Source of the DNA: an uncultured Oscillospiraceae bacterium
GTDB taxonomy: Bacteria > Bacillota > Clostridia > Oscillospirales > Oscillospiraceae
Length of the DNA: 60,407 nucleotides
Reading direction: 5' to 3'
NCBI GenBank assembly: GCA_910577915.1
Contig: CAJTOM010000006.1
Span: forward strand, 1 to 60,407
Positions 35,463 through 44,482 of the stretch are shown here, in pieces (the stretch's first letter is position 1; every line of letters begins with the position of its first letter). The notes beneath the pieces are model-generated. The model had not been told where the DNA came from. It searched no databases and saw nothing but the letters and a program-made list of their open reading frames with translations. Position numbers and translations under genes: made by a program.

Positions 35463-36791
35463 ATGGCAATGACAGGCGTGATGGCCGGGTGGCTGATTGT
35501 GAACGCGGATAAGGCCCTCAGGGACTGGGGCTTCGTGTGTGAGAACGGCCGGATTGTGGAGCTGGCCCCCAACAGCAAGCTGGCGGGAAGGCCCGGCGTG
35601 GCGGACTGCAGGGACAGCATTGTGACCCCCACCTTTACCAATACCCACACCCATATGTACGAGACCATCGCCCACGGCGCGGTGGAGCCCAATCTGAGCC
35701 TGAAGTCTCTGCTGGAGGACTTCTGGTGGCCCGTGGTGGAGAACCGGCAGACCCTGGAGACCATCCGGCTCACCGCCGAGTATGCGGCCCTGGAGTGCCT
35801 GGGCAGCGGCGTTACCCTGATTAACGACATTCTGGAGGCTCCCTTTGCCGAGCGGGGCAGGCGGCTGTTCACCGAGGAGTCCGTGCTGCGCAGGGCCGGC
35901 ATGAAGGCGATCCTCTCCCTGGAGTCCAACGAGCGCATCAGCACGGAGAACGGCGTGGAGAATCTGGAGGAGAACCGGGATTTTATCCTGGCCATGCGGG
36001 ATACGGGCAGCAGCGACATCCGGGGCACCATCTGCACCCACACCACCTTCAGCTGCTCCGTCCCCTTCCTCAAAAAGGCGGCCGGGATGGCGCGGGAAAT
36101 GGACGAGTATATCCAGATTCATATGAACGAGGGGCCCGACGAGTGCAAATGCGCCTATGACGTGTACGGCATGACCACCGCCGAGCTGTATAAAAAAATC
36201 GGCTTCTGGGAGGGCGGCAAGGCATGGGCCAACCAGTGCTCCTGCATGGAGCCCGTGGAGCTGAACATTATGGGCCAGATGGGAGTGGGCATCTCCACAC
36301 AGCCCCGGTCCAACGCCCTGTGCAACGCCGGCATTGCCCCCGTGGCCGACATGCTGAAAAACGGCATCCAGGTGGGGCTGGGCACCGACAACGGCGAGGG
36401 CAACTTCTATGAGAACATGCGCTATCTGGCCCTGATGCAGATGGGCAAAAACTACAGCAAGCACGCCCTGCCGCCCCTGAAGGCCTATGAGATCGCCACC
36501 GCCATGGGGGCCAGGGGCCTGGGCTACACCGATGTGGGCCAGCTGGACGCGGGCTTCAGCGCGGACTTCCAGGTGCTCACCGGCACCGCCGCCATCCGCC
36601 TCAAGGAGCACAATGTGGTCCAGGAGGTCTTCTGGCGCAAGGACCCGAAGGACATCCAGGCCGTCTACGTCAACGGCGAGCTGGTGGCCAGAGACGGCCG
36701 GGCTGTCCATCTGGACGGGGAGCGCATCCGCAAGGAATTCCGGGAGTGCCTGTCCGACTTCTGGGCGGGACAGCCCTACCAGATCGGCTGA
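35463..36791 (+). CDS. SsnA/TrzA-type amidohydrolase (deaminase-like) with altered metal site
   Basis: 442 residues of the chlorohydrolase/cytosine-deaminase superfamily. H62 and H64 (TNTHTHMYE), H220 (IQIHMNEGPDE) and D309 (GLGTDNGEGN) fit the metal site. The usual AHC histidine before the catalytic glutamate is replaced by N257-Q258-C259, followed by SCMEP. Relatives such as SsnA, guanine deaminase and SAH deaminase remove an amino group from a ring. The lost histidine may mean another metal arrangement or chemistry. The ATG follows AAAGGA by about ten bases, three bases after the previous stop. Confidence 0.85.
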   Translation: MAMTGVMAGWLIVNADKALRDWGFVCENGRIVELAPNSKLAGRPGVADCRDSIVTPTFTNTHTHMYETIAHGAVEPNLSLKSLLEDFWWPVVENRQTLETIRLTAEYAALECLGSGVTLINDILEAPFAERGRRLFTEESVLRRAGMKAILSLESNERISTENGVENLEENRDFILAMRDTGSSDIRGTICTHTTFSCSVPFLKKAAGMAREMDEYIQIHMNEGPDECKCAYDVYGMTTAELYKKIGFWEGGKAWANQCSCMEPVELNIMGQMGVGISTQPRSNALCNAGIAPVADMLKNGIQVGLGTDNGEGNFYENMRYLALMQMGKNYSKHALPPLKAYEIATAMGARGLGYTDVGQLDAGFSADFQVLTGTAAIRLKEHNVVQEVFWRKDPKDIQAVYVNGELVARDGRAVHLDGERIRKEFRECLSDFWAGQPYQIG

Positions 36792-36805
36792 CAGGGGCGT
36801 GAAAT

Positions 36806-37879
36806 ATGCCGTATGAGCTGTTTGGATGCCGCTTGCAGTCCCCGGTGATAGCGGGCTCCAGCCCGCTCTCGCTGGACGCGGAGGCGATGCTGGCACTGCA
36901 CAGGGCCGGCGCGGGGGCGGTGGTCACCAAAAACCTGTGCCTGCCAGTCCGGCGCAATCCCTACCACTACATGCGCCTCTCCGAGGGCGACACCCTTATC
37001 AACTGTGAGCGGGCGCTGGATTACAGCCGTGAGCGCTGGCTCGCAGAGGAGATTCCCGCCGCTGCTGCTGGAGGTGTGGTGGTGATCGCCAATATTGGTA
37101 TCAGCCGGGAGATGATCGCGGATACAGCGGAGCGGCTGGAGGCGGCCGGCGCGGCAATGGTGGAGTGCGTCTCCTACCGGGCGGACTGGCTGGTAGAGGT
37201 GGTGGAGAAGGTGAGAGGGCAGACCAAGCTGCCCATTCTCGCCAAGCTCTCACCCAACTACAGGGAGATTGCTGCCGTAGCGGAGGCCTGCCGGAGCGCC
37301 GGCGCGGACGGTTTCACCGTGGGGGATTCCATCGGTCCCGTTATGCGCATTGACATTGAGACGGGGAGACCCTTCTCCGGCGGTGCGGAGGGCCTTGGTT
37401 GGATGAGCGGCGCAGCCCTGAAGCCCTTCGCGGTGCGCAATGTCGTGGAGGTGCGGCGGCGCTTTCCCGGCACGCCCATCATCGGCATGGGCGGCGTTAC
37501 GACCAGTGACGACTGTATCGAGATGGTGATGGCGGGCGCGGACCTGGCGGGCGTTTGCTCCGCCCTGGTGACCCGCGGCATACAGATCATCAGCGAAATG
37601 AACGACGGCATCGCCTGTTACCTGAGACGCCACGGCTTGCGGGATATTGGGGAGATCAGGGGCGTTGTGCACCGGTATCTCCCGCCTGCGGACACAGACA
37701 GGGGGATGTACGTTCGCATCGACGGCGAGAGGTGTACGCGCTGTGACCAGTGCGTTCGCAGCTGCGTGTATGGAGCGATCTCCGTGGACCCGCAGTCCCG
37801 TCTGCTGCGGTTTGACCCCGACAGGTGCAGCGGCTGCGGCATGTGCCTAAACCGCTGTGACGCGCTGTATGAGGAGTGA
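36806..37879 (+). CDS. dihydroorotate dehydrogenase-like flavoprotein with C-terminal ferredoxin domain (copy 2)
   Basis: 357 residues, same design as the gene at 33010: FMN barrel (VIAGSSPLSLDAEAML, ILAKLSPNYREI, IIGMGGVTTSDDCIEM) and two C-terminal 4Fe-4S motifs (CTRCDQCVRSC; CSGCGMCLNRC). It is clearly diverged from copy 1, and the NxSCP catalytic loop is again absent (MVECVSYRAD). The two may form a heteromer or act on successive intermediates. Ribosome site AGGGGCG, 14 bases after the previous stop. Confidence 0.8.
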   Translation: MPYELFGCRLQSPVIAGSSPLSLDAEAMLALHRAGAGAVVTKNLCLPVRRNPYHYMRLSEGDTLINCERALDYSRERWLAEEIPAAAAGGVVVIANIGISREMIADTAERLEAAGAAMVECVSYRADWLVEVVEKVRGQTKLPILAKLSPNYREIAAVAEACRSAGADGFTVGDSIGPVMRIDIETGRPFSGGAEGLGWMSGAALKPFAVRNVVEVRRRFPGTPIIGMGGVTTSDDCIEMVMAGADLAGVCSALVTRGIQIISEMNDGIACYLRRHGLRDIGEIRGVVHRYLPPADTDRGMYVRIDGERCTRCDQCVRSCVYGAISVDPQSRLLRFDPDRCSGCGMCLNRCDALYEE

Positions 37880-37901
37880 ACGGAGGAGAGGGGGGCTGCC
37901 T

Positions 37902-39431
37902 GTGGGCAAAGTGATTCTTGAAATGAGGAATATCTGCAAGACCTTCCCCGGCGTGCGGGCCAATCACAACGTCTGCATCGACCTGCGGGAGGGGGAGGTG
38001 CTGGCGCTTTTAGGTGAGAATGGTGCCGGAAAATCCGTATTGATGAGCATTCTGGACGGCTTCTACCAGCCGGATTCCGGCGAGATCTATATTGATGGCC
38101 GGCAAGTCCGGCTCACATCTCCCCAGGCGGCCATCGCCCGCGGCATCGGCATGATTCATCAGCACTTCATGCTGATTCCCGTGTTCACAGCGCTGGAGAA
38201 CATCATTCTGGGCCTGGAGCTGAAGGGGGATCCCTTCCTCCGCAGGGAGGCCTACCGGAGCAGGGTGCAGGAGATCATTGACCGGTACGGCCTGGCGGTA
38301 GATTTGGACAAGCGGGTGGCGGATATGTCCGTGGGGGAGCAGCAGCGGGTGGAGATCGTCAAGACGCTCTTTCGCAGCGCCAGCATCCTGATCCTGGACG
38401 AGCCTACGGCGGTACTGACGCCGGGGGAGTCGCGGGACCTGTTCCGCGTCATCAAGCAGTTCCAGGCCGACGGCAAATCGGTCATCTTCATCTCCCACAA
38501 AATGGATGAGCTGATGGAGTTCAGTGACCGCATCACCATCCTGCGCCAGGGGGAGGTTATCACCACCTTTGACACCGCCCAGACCAGTATTAAGGAGCTG
38601 GCCAGCACAATGGTGGGAGGGGACGTCCAGTGGGCGCAGAACGTGCACGAGAAGACGGCGGGCGACATCCGGCTCCGCCTGGAGGATGTCTGCATCCGGG
38701 ACCAGCGGGAAGTGGAGATTGTCAAACACGTCTCCCTGGAGGTCCGGGCAGGGGAGATTCTGGCGGTGGCCGGCATCGACGGCAACGGGCAGAACGAGCT
38801 GGCGGAGGGCATCCTGGGGCTACGGCATATCACCGGCGGCCGCATCTATGCCGATGGGGAGGACATCACCAACGCCAGCGTAAAGTCGCTGCTGGAGCGG
38901 GGCTTCGGCTTTGTTCCCCCCGACCGGAAGAGCCAGGGCCTGGTGCTGGATTTCTCCATTCGCGACAACCTGCTGCTGGAGGAGATGGACCGGCCCGCCT
39001 ATTCCAGCCGGGGCTTCCTGCGGCACCGAGAGATTCTGCGTTTTGCCAAGGAGCTGATCGGTAAGTTTGATATTCGCCCCGCCAACCCCGACGCGCTGGT
39101 GAAAAACTGCTCGGGCGGCAACCAGCAGAAGGTCATTGTGGCGCGGGTATTCAGCCGCCGCCCTCGGGTCCTGGTGGCGGTCAACCCGGTCCGGGGCATC
39201 GACATCAACGCCACGGAGTTCATTCACCGCAGACTGCTGGAGCAGCGGAAGGACGGCGCGTGTATTATCGTCGTCTCCACCGACCTGGACGAGGTGTTCA
39301 GCATCTCTGACCGGATCGCGGTGATCTGTCAGGGCGAGCTGATGGGCGTATGCGACGCTGCCGCCGTCACGCCGGAGGACATCGGCCTGATGATGACCGG
39401 CGTGAGAAAGGAGGACGCCTCATGCGGCTGA
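37902..39431 (+). CDS. nucleoside-type ABC importer, duplicated ATP-binding protein
   Basis: 509 residues with two ABC cassettes, as in BmpA/NupNOPQ (RbsA-like) importers. First cassette: Walker A GENGAGKSVLMS, signature MSVGEQQR, Walker B LILDEPTA. Second cassette: degenerate Walker A (GIDGNGQNEL), signature CSGGNQQK, divergent Walker B (VAVNPVRGID), the usual asymmetry of this family. The first P-loop has GKSV rather than the common GKST. Start GTG 37902 is chosen from GGAGGAGAGGGGG upstream; a frame from 37857 would overlap the previous gene. It drives uptake together with the two permeases and the BMP lipoprotein. Confidence 0.92.
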   Translation: MGKVILEMRNICKTFPGVRANHNVCIDLREGEVLALLGENGAGKSVLMSILDGFYQPDSGEIYIDGRQVRLTSPQAAIARGIGMIHQHFMLIPVFTALENIILGLELKGDPFLRREAYRSRVQEIIDRYGLAVDLDKRVADMSVGEQQRVEIVKTLFRSASILILDEPTAVLTPGESRDLFRVIKQFQADGKSVIFISHKMDELMEFSDRITILRQGEVITTFDTAQTSIKELASTMVGGDVQWAQNVHEKTAGDIRLRLEDVCIRDQREVEIVKHVSLEVRAGEILAVAGIDGNGQNELAEGILGLRHITGGRIYADGEDITNASVKSLLERGFGFVPPDRKSQGLVLDFSIRDNLLLEEMDRPAYSSRGFLRHREILRFAKELIGKFDIRPANPDALVKNCSGGNQQKVIVARVFSRRPRVLVAVNPVRGIDINATEFIHRRLLEQRKDGACIIVVSTDLDEVFSISDRIAVICQGELMGVCDAAAVTPEDIGLMMTGVRKEDASCG

Positions 39432-40471
39432 GACAGAAATTGATTGCTGCGGCAATGCCTGCGCTGGCCATCCTGGCGGCGCTGCTGATTGTGGCCGTAA
39501 TGATTGCCGGTGTAGGGGAGAGCCCCGCAGAGGCCTACAGAATTTTAGCCCAGGGGGCCGTGGGCGACTGGAGAAGCTTGACGGACACGCTGGTCAAGAC
39601 GGTGCCCCTCATTTTCACGGGGCTCTCCTTCGCCTTTGCCGCCAAGTGCAACATCTGGAACATCGGCGCGGAGGGGCAGCTCTACATGGGTGCCGTGGCT
39701 TCTACGGCGGTGGGGGTTTACTGCACCGGCCTGCCGGCGTTGCTCCACCTGCCGCTGGCCCTTCTGGCCGGCGCCCTGGCGGGGGGGCTGTGGGCCTCCA
39801 TTCCGGCCTGGCTGAAGGTGCGCTTCAAGATCAATGAGGTGGTCAGCACCATCATGCTCAACTACACGGCGATTCTCGTTGTCAGCGCCCTAGTGTACGG
39901 GCCCATGATTGAGGACCCCTTCAAATCTCCCCAGACCTGCAAAATCCTCCCCACCGCCCGCCTTCCGGTGCTGTTTGAGGGGACCAAGCTCCATGCGGGA
40001 ATTCTGCTGGCACTGCTCGCCTGCGTCCTCTATCACCTGATCTTCCGGCACATGCTCTTCGGCTACCGCGTCTCCGCCGTAGGCAAAAACAGGGAGGCCG
40101 CCCGGTTCAGCGGCATCTCCGTGGAGCGGAGCATCTGCATGAGCATGATCATCGCCGGCGTCTTTGGCGGTCTGGCCGGCGCCATCGAGATGCTGGGGAC
40201 AAACGGCCTGCTCATCATCGGATTCTCCCCGGAGTACGGATCCGACGGCATCGCCGTGGCGCTGCTGGGACAGCTGGAGGCGGTGGGCATCTTCCTGTCG
40301 GCCTTCCTGCTGGGTGCGTTGCGCCTGGGGGCCACCGCGCTGCAGCGGAAGACGGACATCCCCCAGCAGATGATCACCATTATGCAGGGCATCATCGTCC
40401 TGTTTGTGATCGCAGGGTCCGCCATCGGCCGAATTTTGCAGAACCGGGCCGCGAAGAAGGAGGTGAAGTAG
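39422..40471 (+). CDS. nucleoside-type ABC importer permease 1 (YufP/NupP-like)
   Basis: 349 residues with about eight to ten membrane spans. KCNIWNIGAEGQLYMGA is the hallmark of the first permease in BMP-type importers, and KINEVVSTIMLNYTAI also fits. The ATG lies inside the end of the ATPase gene (10-base overlap), so it is co-translated. It pairs with the permease encoded next to form the membrane channel. Confidence 0.92.
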   Translation: MRLRQKLIAAAMPALAILAALLIVAVMIAGVGESPAEAYRILAQGAVGDWRSLTDTLVKTVPLIFTGLSFAFAAKCNIWNIGAEGQLYMGAVASTAVGVYCTGLPALLHLPLALLAGALAGGLWASIPAWLKVRFKINEVVSTIMLNYTAILVVSALVYGPMIEDPFKSPQTCKILPTARLPVLFEGTKLHAGILLALLACVLYHLIFRHMLFGYRVSAVGKNREAARFSGISVERSICMSMIIAGVFGGLAGAIEMLGTNGLLIIGFSPEYGSDGIAVALLGQLEAVGIFLSAFLLGALRLGATALQRKTDIPQQMITIMQGIIVLFVIAGSAIGRILQNRAAKKEVK

Positions 40472-41400
40472 TGGAGTTTATCACCTATATTCTGACGTCC
40501 GCCGTGCGCTCCGCGATACCCCTGACTCTGGCGGGGCTGGGCGGTGTGCTCAGCGAGCGAGCGGGCATTATGAACCTGGCCCTGGAGGGCCAGATGCTGA
40601 TGGGGGCCTTCTTCGGCGTCTATTTCTCCTATGCCACCGGCTCCCCCTGGCTGGGCGTGCTGGGCGCCATGCTGGTGTGCGCCCTGGTGGGGCTGGTGAT
40701 GGCGGTGCTGTCCATTCGCCTGTGCGCCAACCAGATTGTCGTTGCGACGGCCATCAACCTGATTTCTGTGGGGATTACCGGCTACTGCCTGAAAATGTTC
40801 ATCACCAACATCGGAAACGGCACGGTGATTACCGTCCCCTCCTTCCGTGCCGTCTCCATCCCTGTGCTGAGCAGTCTGCCCTTTTTGGGCGAGGTGCTGT
40901 TCTCCTACAAGCCGCTGACCTATGTGACCATTTTGCTGGCGGTACTCATCCACATCTACCTGTACAAGACAAAGCTGGGGCTGGTCCACCGCTCCATTGG
41001 GGAGAACCCGCTGGTGGCGGATACGCTGGGGATCAACGTGAATCTGGTGCGCTATGGGGCGGTCGTCGCCTGCGGTGTGCTCTGCGGCATTTCCGGCGCA
41101 TTCATGTCCCTGTCCAATCTGAACCAGTTTCAGAACGGCATGGTCTCCGGCCGGGGCTTCATCGCCTTTGCTGCGGTGATCTTCGGCGGCTGGTCCCCCT
41201 TCGGCGTACTGGGGGCCTCAGTGTTCTTCGGCCTGGCCGACGCCATCCAAATGCGCATGCAGGCCATGCAGACCGGTATCTCCTACCATCTGCTCCAGTG
41301 CGTCCCCTACCTGTGCACGCTGGTTGCCTTGGTGTTTGCCCGCAAGAGCGCCGCATGTCCCGCCAGTGATGGCCTCCCTTACCGCAAGGAGGAGACATAA
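40471..41400 (+). CDS. nucleoside-type ABC importer permease 2 (YufQ/NupQ-like)
   Basis: 309 residues, multi-span. SERAGIMNLALEGQMLMGAF near residues 28-47 is the conserved EGQ motif of the second permease; FAAVIFGGWSPFGVLGAS is also typical. The GTG start shares one base with the preceding TAG. It completes the transmembrane dimer. Confidence 0.92.
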   Translation: MEFITYILTSAVRSAIPLTLAGLGGVLSERAGIMNLALEGQMLMGAFFGVYFSYATGSPWLGVLGAMLVCALVGLVMAVLSIRLCANQIVVATAINLISVGITGYCLKMFITNIGNGTVITVPSFRAVSIPVLSSLPFLGEVLFSYKPLTYVTILLAVLIHIYLYKTKLGLVHRSIGENPLVADTLGINVNLVRYGAVVACGVLCGISGAFMSLSNLNQFQNGMVSGRGFIAFAAVIFGGWSPFGVLGASVFFGLADAIQMRMQAMQTGISYHLLQCVPYLCTLVALVFARKSAACPASDGLPYRKEET

Positions 41401-41452
41401 CCCAGTTAAAACAAGAGATTGTTTTAATAAACTAAAACAAGGAGAACATCAA

Positions 41453-42511
41453 ATGAAAAGAATGATTGTGCGCGTCCTCTCCCTTGCAATGCTCCTTGCG
41501 CTGCTTGCAGGCTGCGCTTCCAAGCCCCAGGAACCCGCCTCCGGCGATGAGGGCAAGACGCCTGCTGCGGACGTGGATTCTCCCGCCGATGGGGAGAAGA
41601 TCTACCGTTTCGCGCTGGTCAGCAACGGCCCCATCACCGACGGCGACTGGAACGAGAACTCCTGGCGCGGCCTCCAGGACTGCGAGGCCCGCTACCCCGG
41701 CCAGGTGGAGGTCAGCTACTCGGAAAACGTGGCCCAGGCCGACTACGCCGATACTTTCTACGGCTATGCCAAGGACGGCTACGACCTGGTGATTGGCAAC
41801 GGCTACGAATTCAGCGAGGCGGTCTTCCAGGTCTGCGACGAATTCCCCGACTGCAAGTTCGCCATTGTCAACGGCCTTGAATACCGGGAGAACGTCTGCT
41901 CCTTTGAGTTCGACAACGTGGAGTTCGGTTACTACTGCGGCGTGGCCATGGCGCTGGTGGCCCTCCAGGAGAACACCAACTGCGCCTTTATCTGCGCTGA
42001 GGCCATTCCCTCCTACCGAAACTTCTACCTGGGCATGGAGGCGGCCATCAAGGACTACGGCGAGGGGAAGGTGTCCTCCACCGCTTACTATACCGGAGAC
42101 TGGACCGACATTACCAAGGGCTCCGAGATGGCGCTGACCGCTATCTCCAACAACGAGAAGGTCCTCGTCCCCTGGATTGGCGCGGTCAACCACGCGATCT
42201 ACGCCATCTGCGACGAGCAGGACTGCAAATTTGTATCCACCTCCTTCAACCTGGGCGATGACGCGTTTATTGATAACGTGGTTCTGACCATCACCCAGTC
42301 CAATGATCAGCTGCTGTCCGCGGGCTGCGAGAGCGTCATCGATGGGACCTACCCCGCCAACGGCGCCTTTGATGGCAACTTTGCCAACGGTTTGAATCAC
42401 TTTGAGAGCTACGGCGACTGCCTGACGGAGGAGCAGCGGGCCCTTCTGGACGATGTTTTGGCCAAGCTGGTGGCGGGCGAGATCGAGCTGCCCGCGATGT
42501 ACAAGGAGTAA
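41453..42511 (+). CDS. BMP-family substrate-binding lipoprotein
   Basis: 352 residues. Lipoprotein signal with LLAGC, acylated C21. The mature part follows the BMP/Med fold (FALVSNGPITDGDWNENSW; DLVIGNGYEF; KFAIVNGL), known to bind purine nucleosides and related compounds. It is the last gene of the importer and delivers the substrate to the permeases. Ribosome site AAGGAG. The 52-base gap before it contains a small AAAACA…TGTTTT inverted repeat, possibly an mRNA-processing or stabilising element that raises expression of the binding protein. Confidence 0.93.
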   Translation: MKRMIVRVLSLAMLLALLAGCASKPQEPASGDEGKTPAADVDSPADGEKIYRFALVSNGPITDGDWNENSWRGLQDCEARYPGQVEVSYSENVAQADYADTFYGYAKDGYDLVIGNGYEFSEAVFQVCDEFPDCKFAIVNGLEYRENVCSFEFDNVEFGYYCGVAMALVALQENTNCAFICAEAIPSYRNFYLGMEAAIKDYGEGKVSSTAYYTGDWTDITKGSEMALTAISNNEKVLVPWIGAVNHAIYAICDEQDCKFVSTSFNLGDDAFIDNVVLTITQSNDQLLSAGCESVIDGTYPANGAFDGNFANGLNHFESYGDCLTEEQRALLDDVLAKLVAGEIELPAMYKE

Positions 42512-42539
42512 CCAAGGCGCGGGAATCTTTAAACGACAG

Positions 42540-42572
42540 GTACGGGGGCATCCCAAAGGGATGCCCCCGTAC
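42540..42572. terminator. terminator hairpin between the importer and exporter operons
   Basis: Perfect 15-bp stem (42540-42554 with 42558-42572), three-base loop. The T tail is poor on both strands, so efficiency is uncertain. Confidence 0.65.
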
Positions 42573-42589
42573 ACGATTTATCAGTCCCG

Positions 42590-44482
42590 TCAGCTCAGCT
42601 CCGCCTGACCGGTGTACAGCTGATAGTACTTCCCGCCCTGAGCGATGAGCTCGTCGTGGTCGCCCCGCTCGATGATCTCCCCCTGCTCCAGCACCATAAT
42701 GGCCTTGGCGTTGCGGACGGTGGAGAGGCGGTGGGCGATGACGAACACCGTGCGCTCCGCCATGAGCCGGTCCATGCCCCGCTCAATGAGCTTCTCCGTG
42801 CGGGTGTCGATGGAGCTGGTGGCCTCGTCCAGAATCAGCACCGGCGGGTCCGCCACGGCGGCCCGGGCAATGGCCAGTAGTTGCCGCTCCCCCTGGCTGA
42901 GGCTGCCGCCGTCGTCGGTGATCCAGGTGTCATAGCCGTCGGGCAGGTGGCTGATGAAGGTGTCGGCGTTGGCCAGCTTCGCCGCCGCGCGGACCTCCTC
43001 ATCGGTGGCGTCCAGCTTGCCGTAGCGGATGTTGTCGGCGATGGTGCCGGTGAAGAGGTGGGTGTCCTGCAGCACGATGCCCAGGGAGCGGCGCAGGCTC
43101 TCCTTGCCGATGTCCCGGACGTCGATGCCGTCGTAGGTGATGAGGCCGCCGCCGATCTCGTAGAAACGGTTGATGAGGTTGGTGATGGTAGTCTTGCCCG
43201 CGCCGGTGGAGCCCACAAAGGCGATCTTCTGCCCCGGCTTGGCGTAGAGGGAGATGCCGTGGAGGATGGTCTTGTCCGAGTTGTAGCCGAAGACCACGTC
43301 CTCGAAGCGCACATCCCCTCGCAGGGGCGCCAGGGTTCCGTCCGGCTTCTTCCAGGCCCAGCCGTCGCTGCGGCCCGCCGCCTCGGTGAGGGCCCCGTCG
43401 GGGCCGCGGCGGACGTGGACCAGGGTGACCTCTCCGTCGTCCACCTCCGGGGCAGCCTCCATGACCTCAAAGACCCGCTCTGCGCCAGCGATGGCCGCCA
43501 GGATGTTGTTCACCTGCTGGCTGACCTGGCTGATGGGCTGGCTGACCTGGCGGGTGTACTGGAGATACACCAGCAGGGCCCCCAGGTCCAGGCCCATGGC
43601 GATGGACAGCAGCGCCCCCACGCAGCAGGTCAGGGCGTAGTTGATGTGGCTGATGTTGCCCATGGCGGGCATCATGGCCCCGGCGAAGGCGTGGGCGCTG
43701 GCGGCGCTGCGGCGGTAGCGGTCGTTGCGCGCGTCGAAGCCCGCCTTGGCCTGGGATTCGTGGTTGAAGACCTTGATGACCTTCTGTCCCTCGATCATCT
43801 CCTCAATATAGCCGTTGACCTCCCCCAGATCCCGCTGTTGGGCCATGAAGTAGCGGCGGGAGCGCTTGCCCACGGTCATAATGACCGCCAGCATCAGCCC
43901 CAGGGAGAACACCGTCACCAGAAACAGCAGAGGGCTGAGGTAGAGCATCATGCCCACCACGCCCGCGAAGGTCAGGGCCCCAGAGAGGAGGGAGACCAGA
44001 CCGTTCTGGAGGATCTCCGTGAGGGTGTCGATGTCGTTGGTGTAGCGGCTCATCAGCTCGCCGTGGGTGTGGGTGTCAAAGTAGCGCAGGGGCAGGCGCT
44101 GCATCCGGGCGAACAGGTCCCGGCGGATGGCGTGGGTAGCCGTCTGGGAGATGCGGACCATGATGCGGGCGTAGGTGTAGCTCAGAAGGGCCGCGCCCAG
44201 GTAGAGACAGGCCATGAGGACCAGGGTCCGGGCCAGCCGGTGGTAGTCGCCGGGGACGATACACTCGTCGATGAGGGGCCGGAGCATATAGGACCCGCCG
44301 ATGGTGCAGGCGGTGTTCAGCACCAGGCACACCGCCACCACCGCCAGCAGCCACCGGGACCGGCCCACGTAGCGCAGCAGGGTGGAGATGGTTTTGCCCA
44401 TGTTCTTCGGCTTCTGGAAGCCGCCTCGGGGCGTGCCGGGCCCGTGGGGTCCCGGCCGCCGGTTTGTGGTGTGTTCAGCCAT
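42590..44482 (-). CDS. ABC exporter subunit 2 (type IV, heterodimeric multidrug type)
   Basis: 630 residues. A proline/glycine-rich N-terminus, six membrane spans (about 40-340), then an ABC domain: Walker A GSTGAGKTTITN, Q-loop LQDTHLF, signature LSQGERQ, Walker B VLILDEATS, H-loop AHRLST. It is the half with the canonical catalytic glutamate. An insertion of about 40 residues near 345-390, before the nucleotide domain, is unusual. It overlaps the partner gene by eight bases. Likely drug, lipid or peptide export. Confidence 0.92.
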   Translation of the reverse strand: MAEHTTNRRPGPHGPGTPRGGFQKPKNMGKTISTLLRYVGRSRWLLAVVAVCLVLNTACTIGGSYMLRPLIDECIVPGDYHRLARTLVLMACLYLGAALLSYTYARIMVRISQTATHAIRRDLFARMQRLPLRYFDTHTHGELMSRYTNDIDTLTEILQNGLVSLLSGALTFAGVVGMMLYLSPLLFLVTVFSLGLMLAVIMTVGKRSRRYFMAQQRDLGEVNGYIEEMIEGQKVIKVFNHESQAKAGFDARNDRYRRSAASAHAFAGAMMPAMGNISHINYALTCCVGALLSIAMGLDLGALLVYLQYTRQVSQPISQVSQQVNNILAAIAGAERVFEVMEAAPEVDDGEVTLVHVRRGPDGALTEAAGRSDGWAWKKPDGTLAPLRGDVRFEDVVFGYNSDKTILHGISLYAKPGQKIAFVGSTGAGKTTITNLINRFYEIGGGLITYDGIDVRDIGKESLRRSLGIVLQDTHLFTGTIADNIRYGKLDATDEEVRAAAKLANADTFISHLPDGYDTWITDDGGSLSQGERQLLAIARAAVADPPVLILDEATSSIDTRTEKLIERGMDRLMAERTVFVIAHRLSTVRNAKAIMVLEQGEIIERGDHDELIAQGGKYYQLYTGQAELS

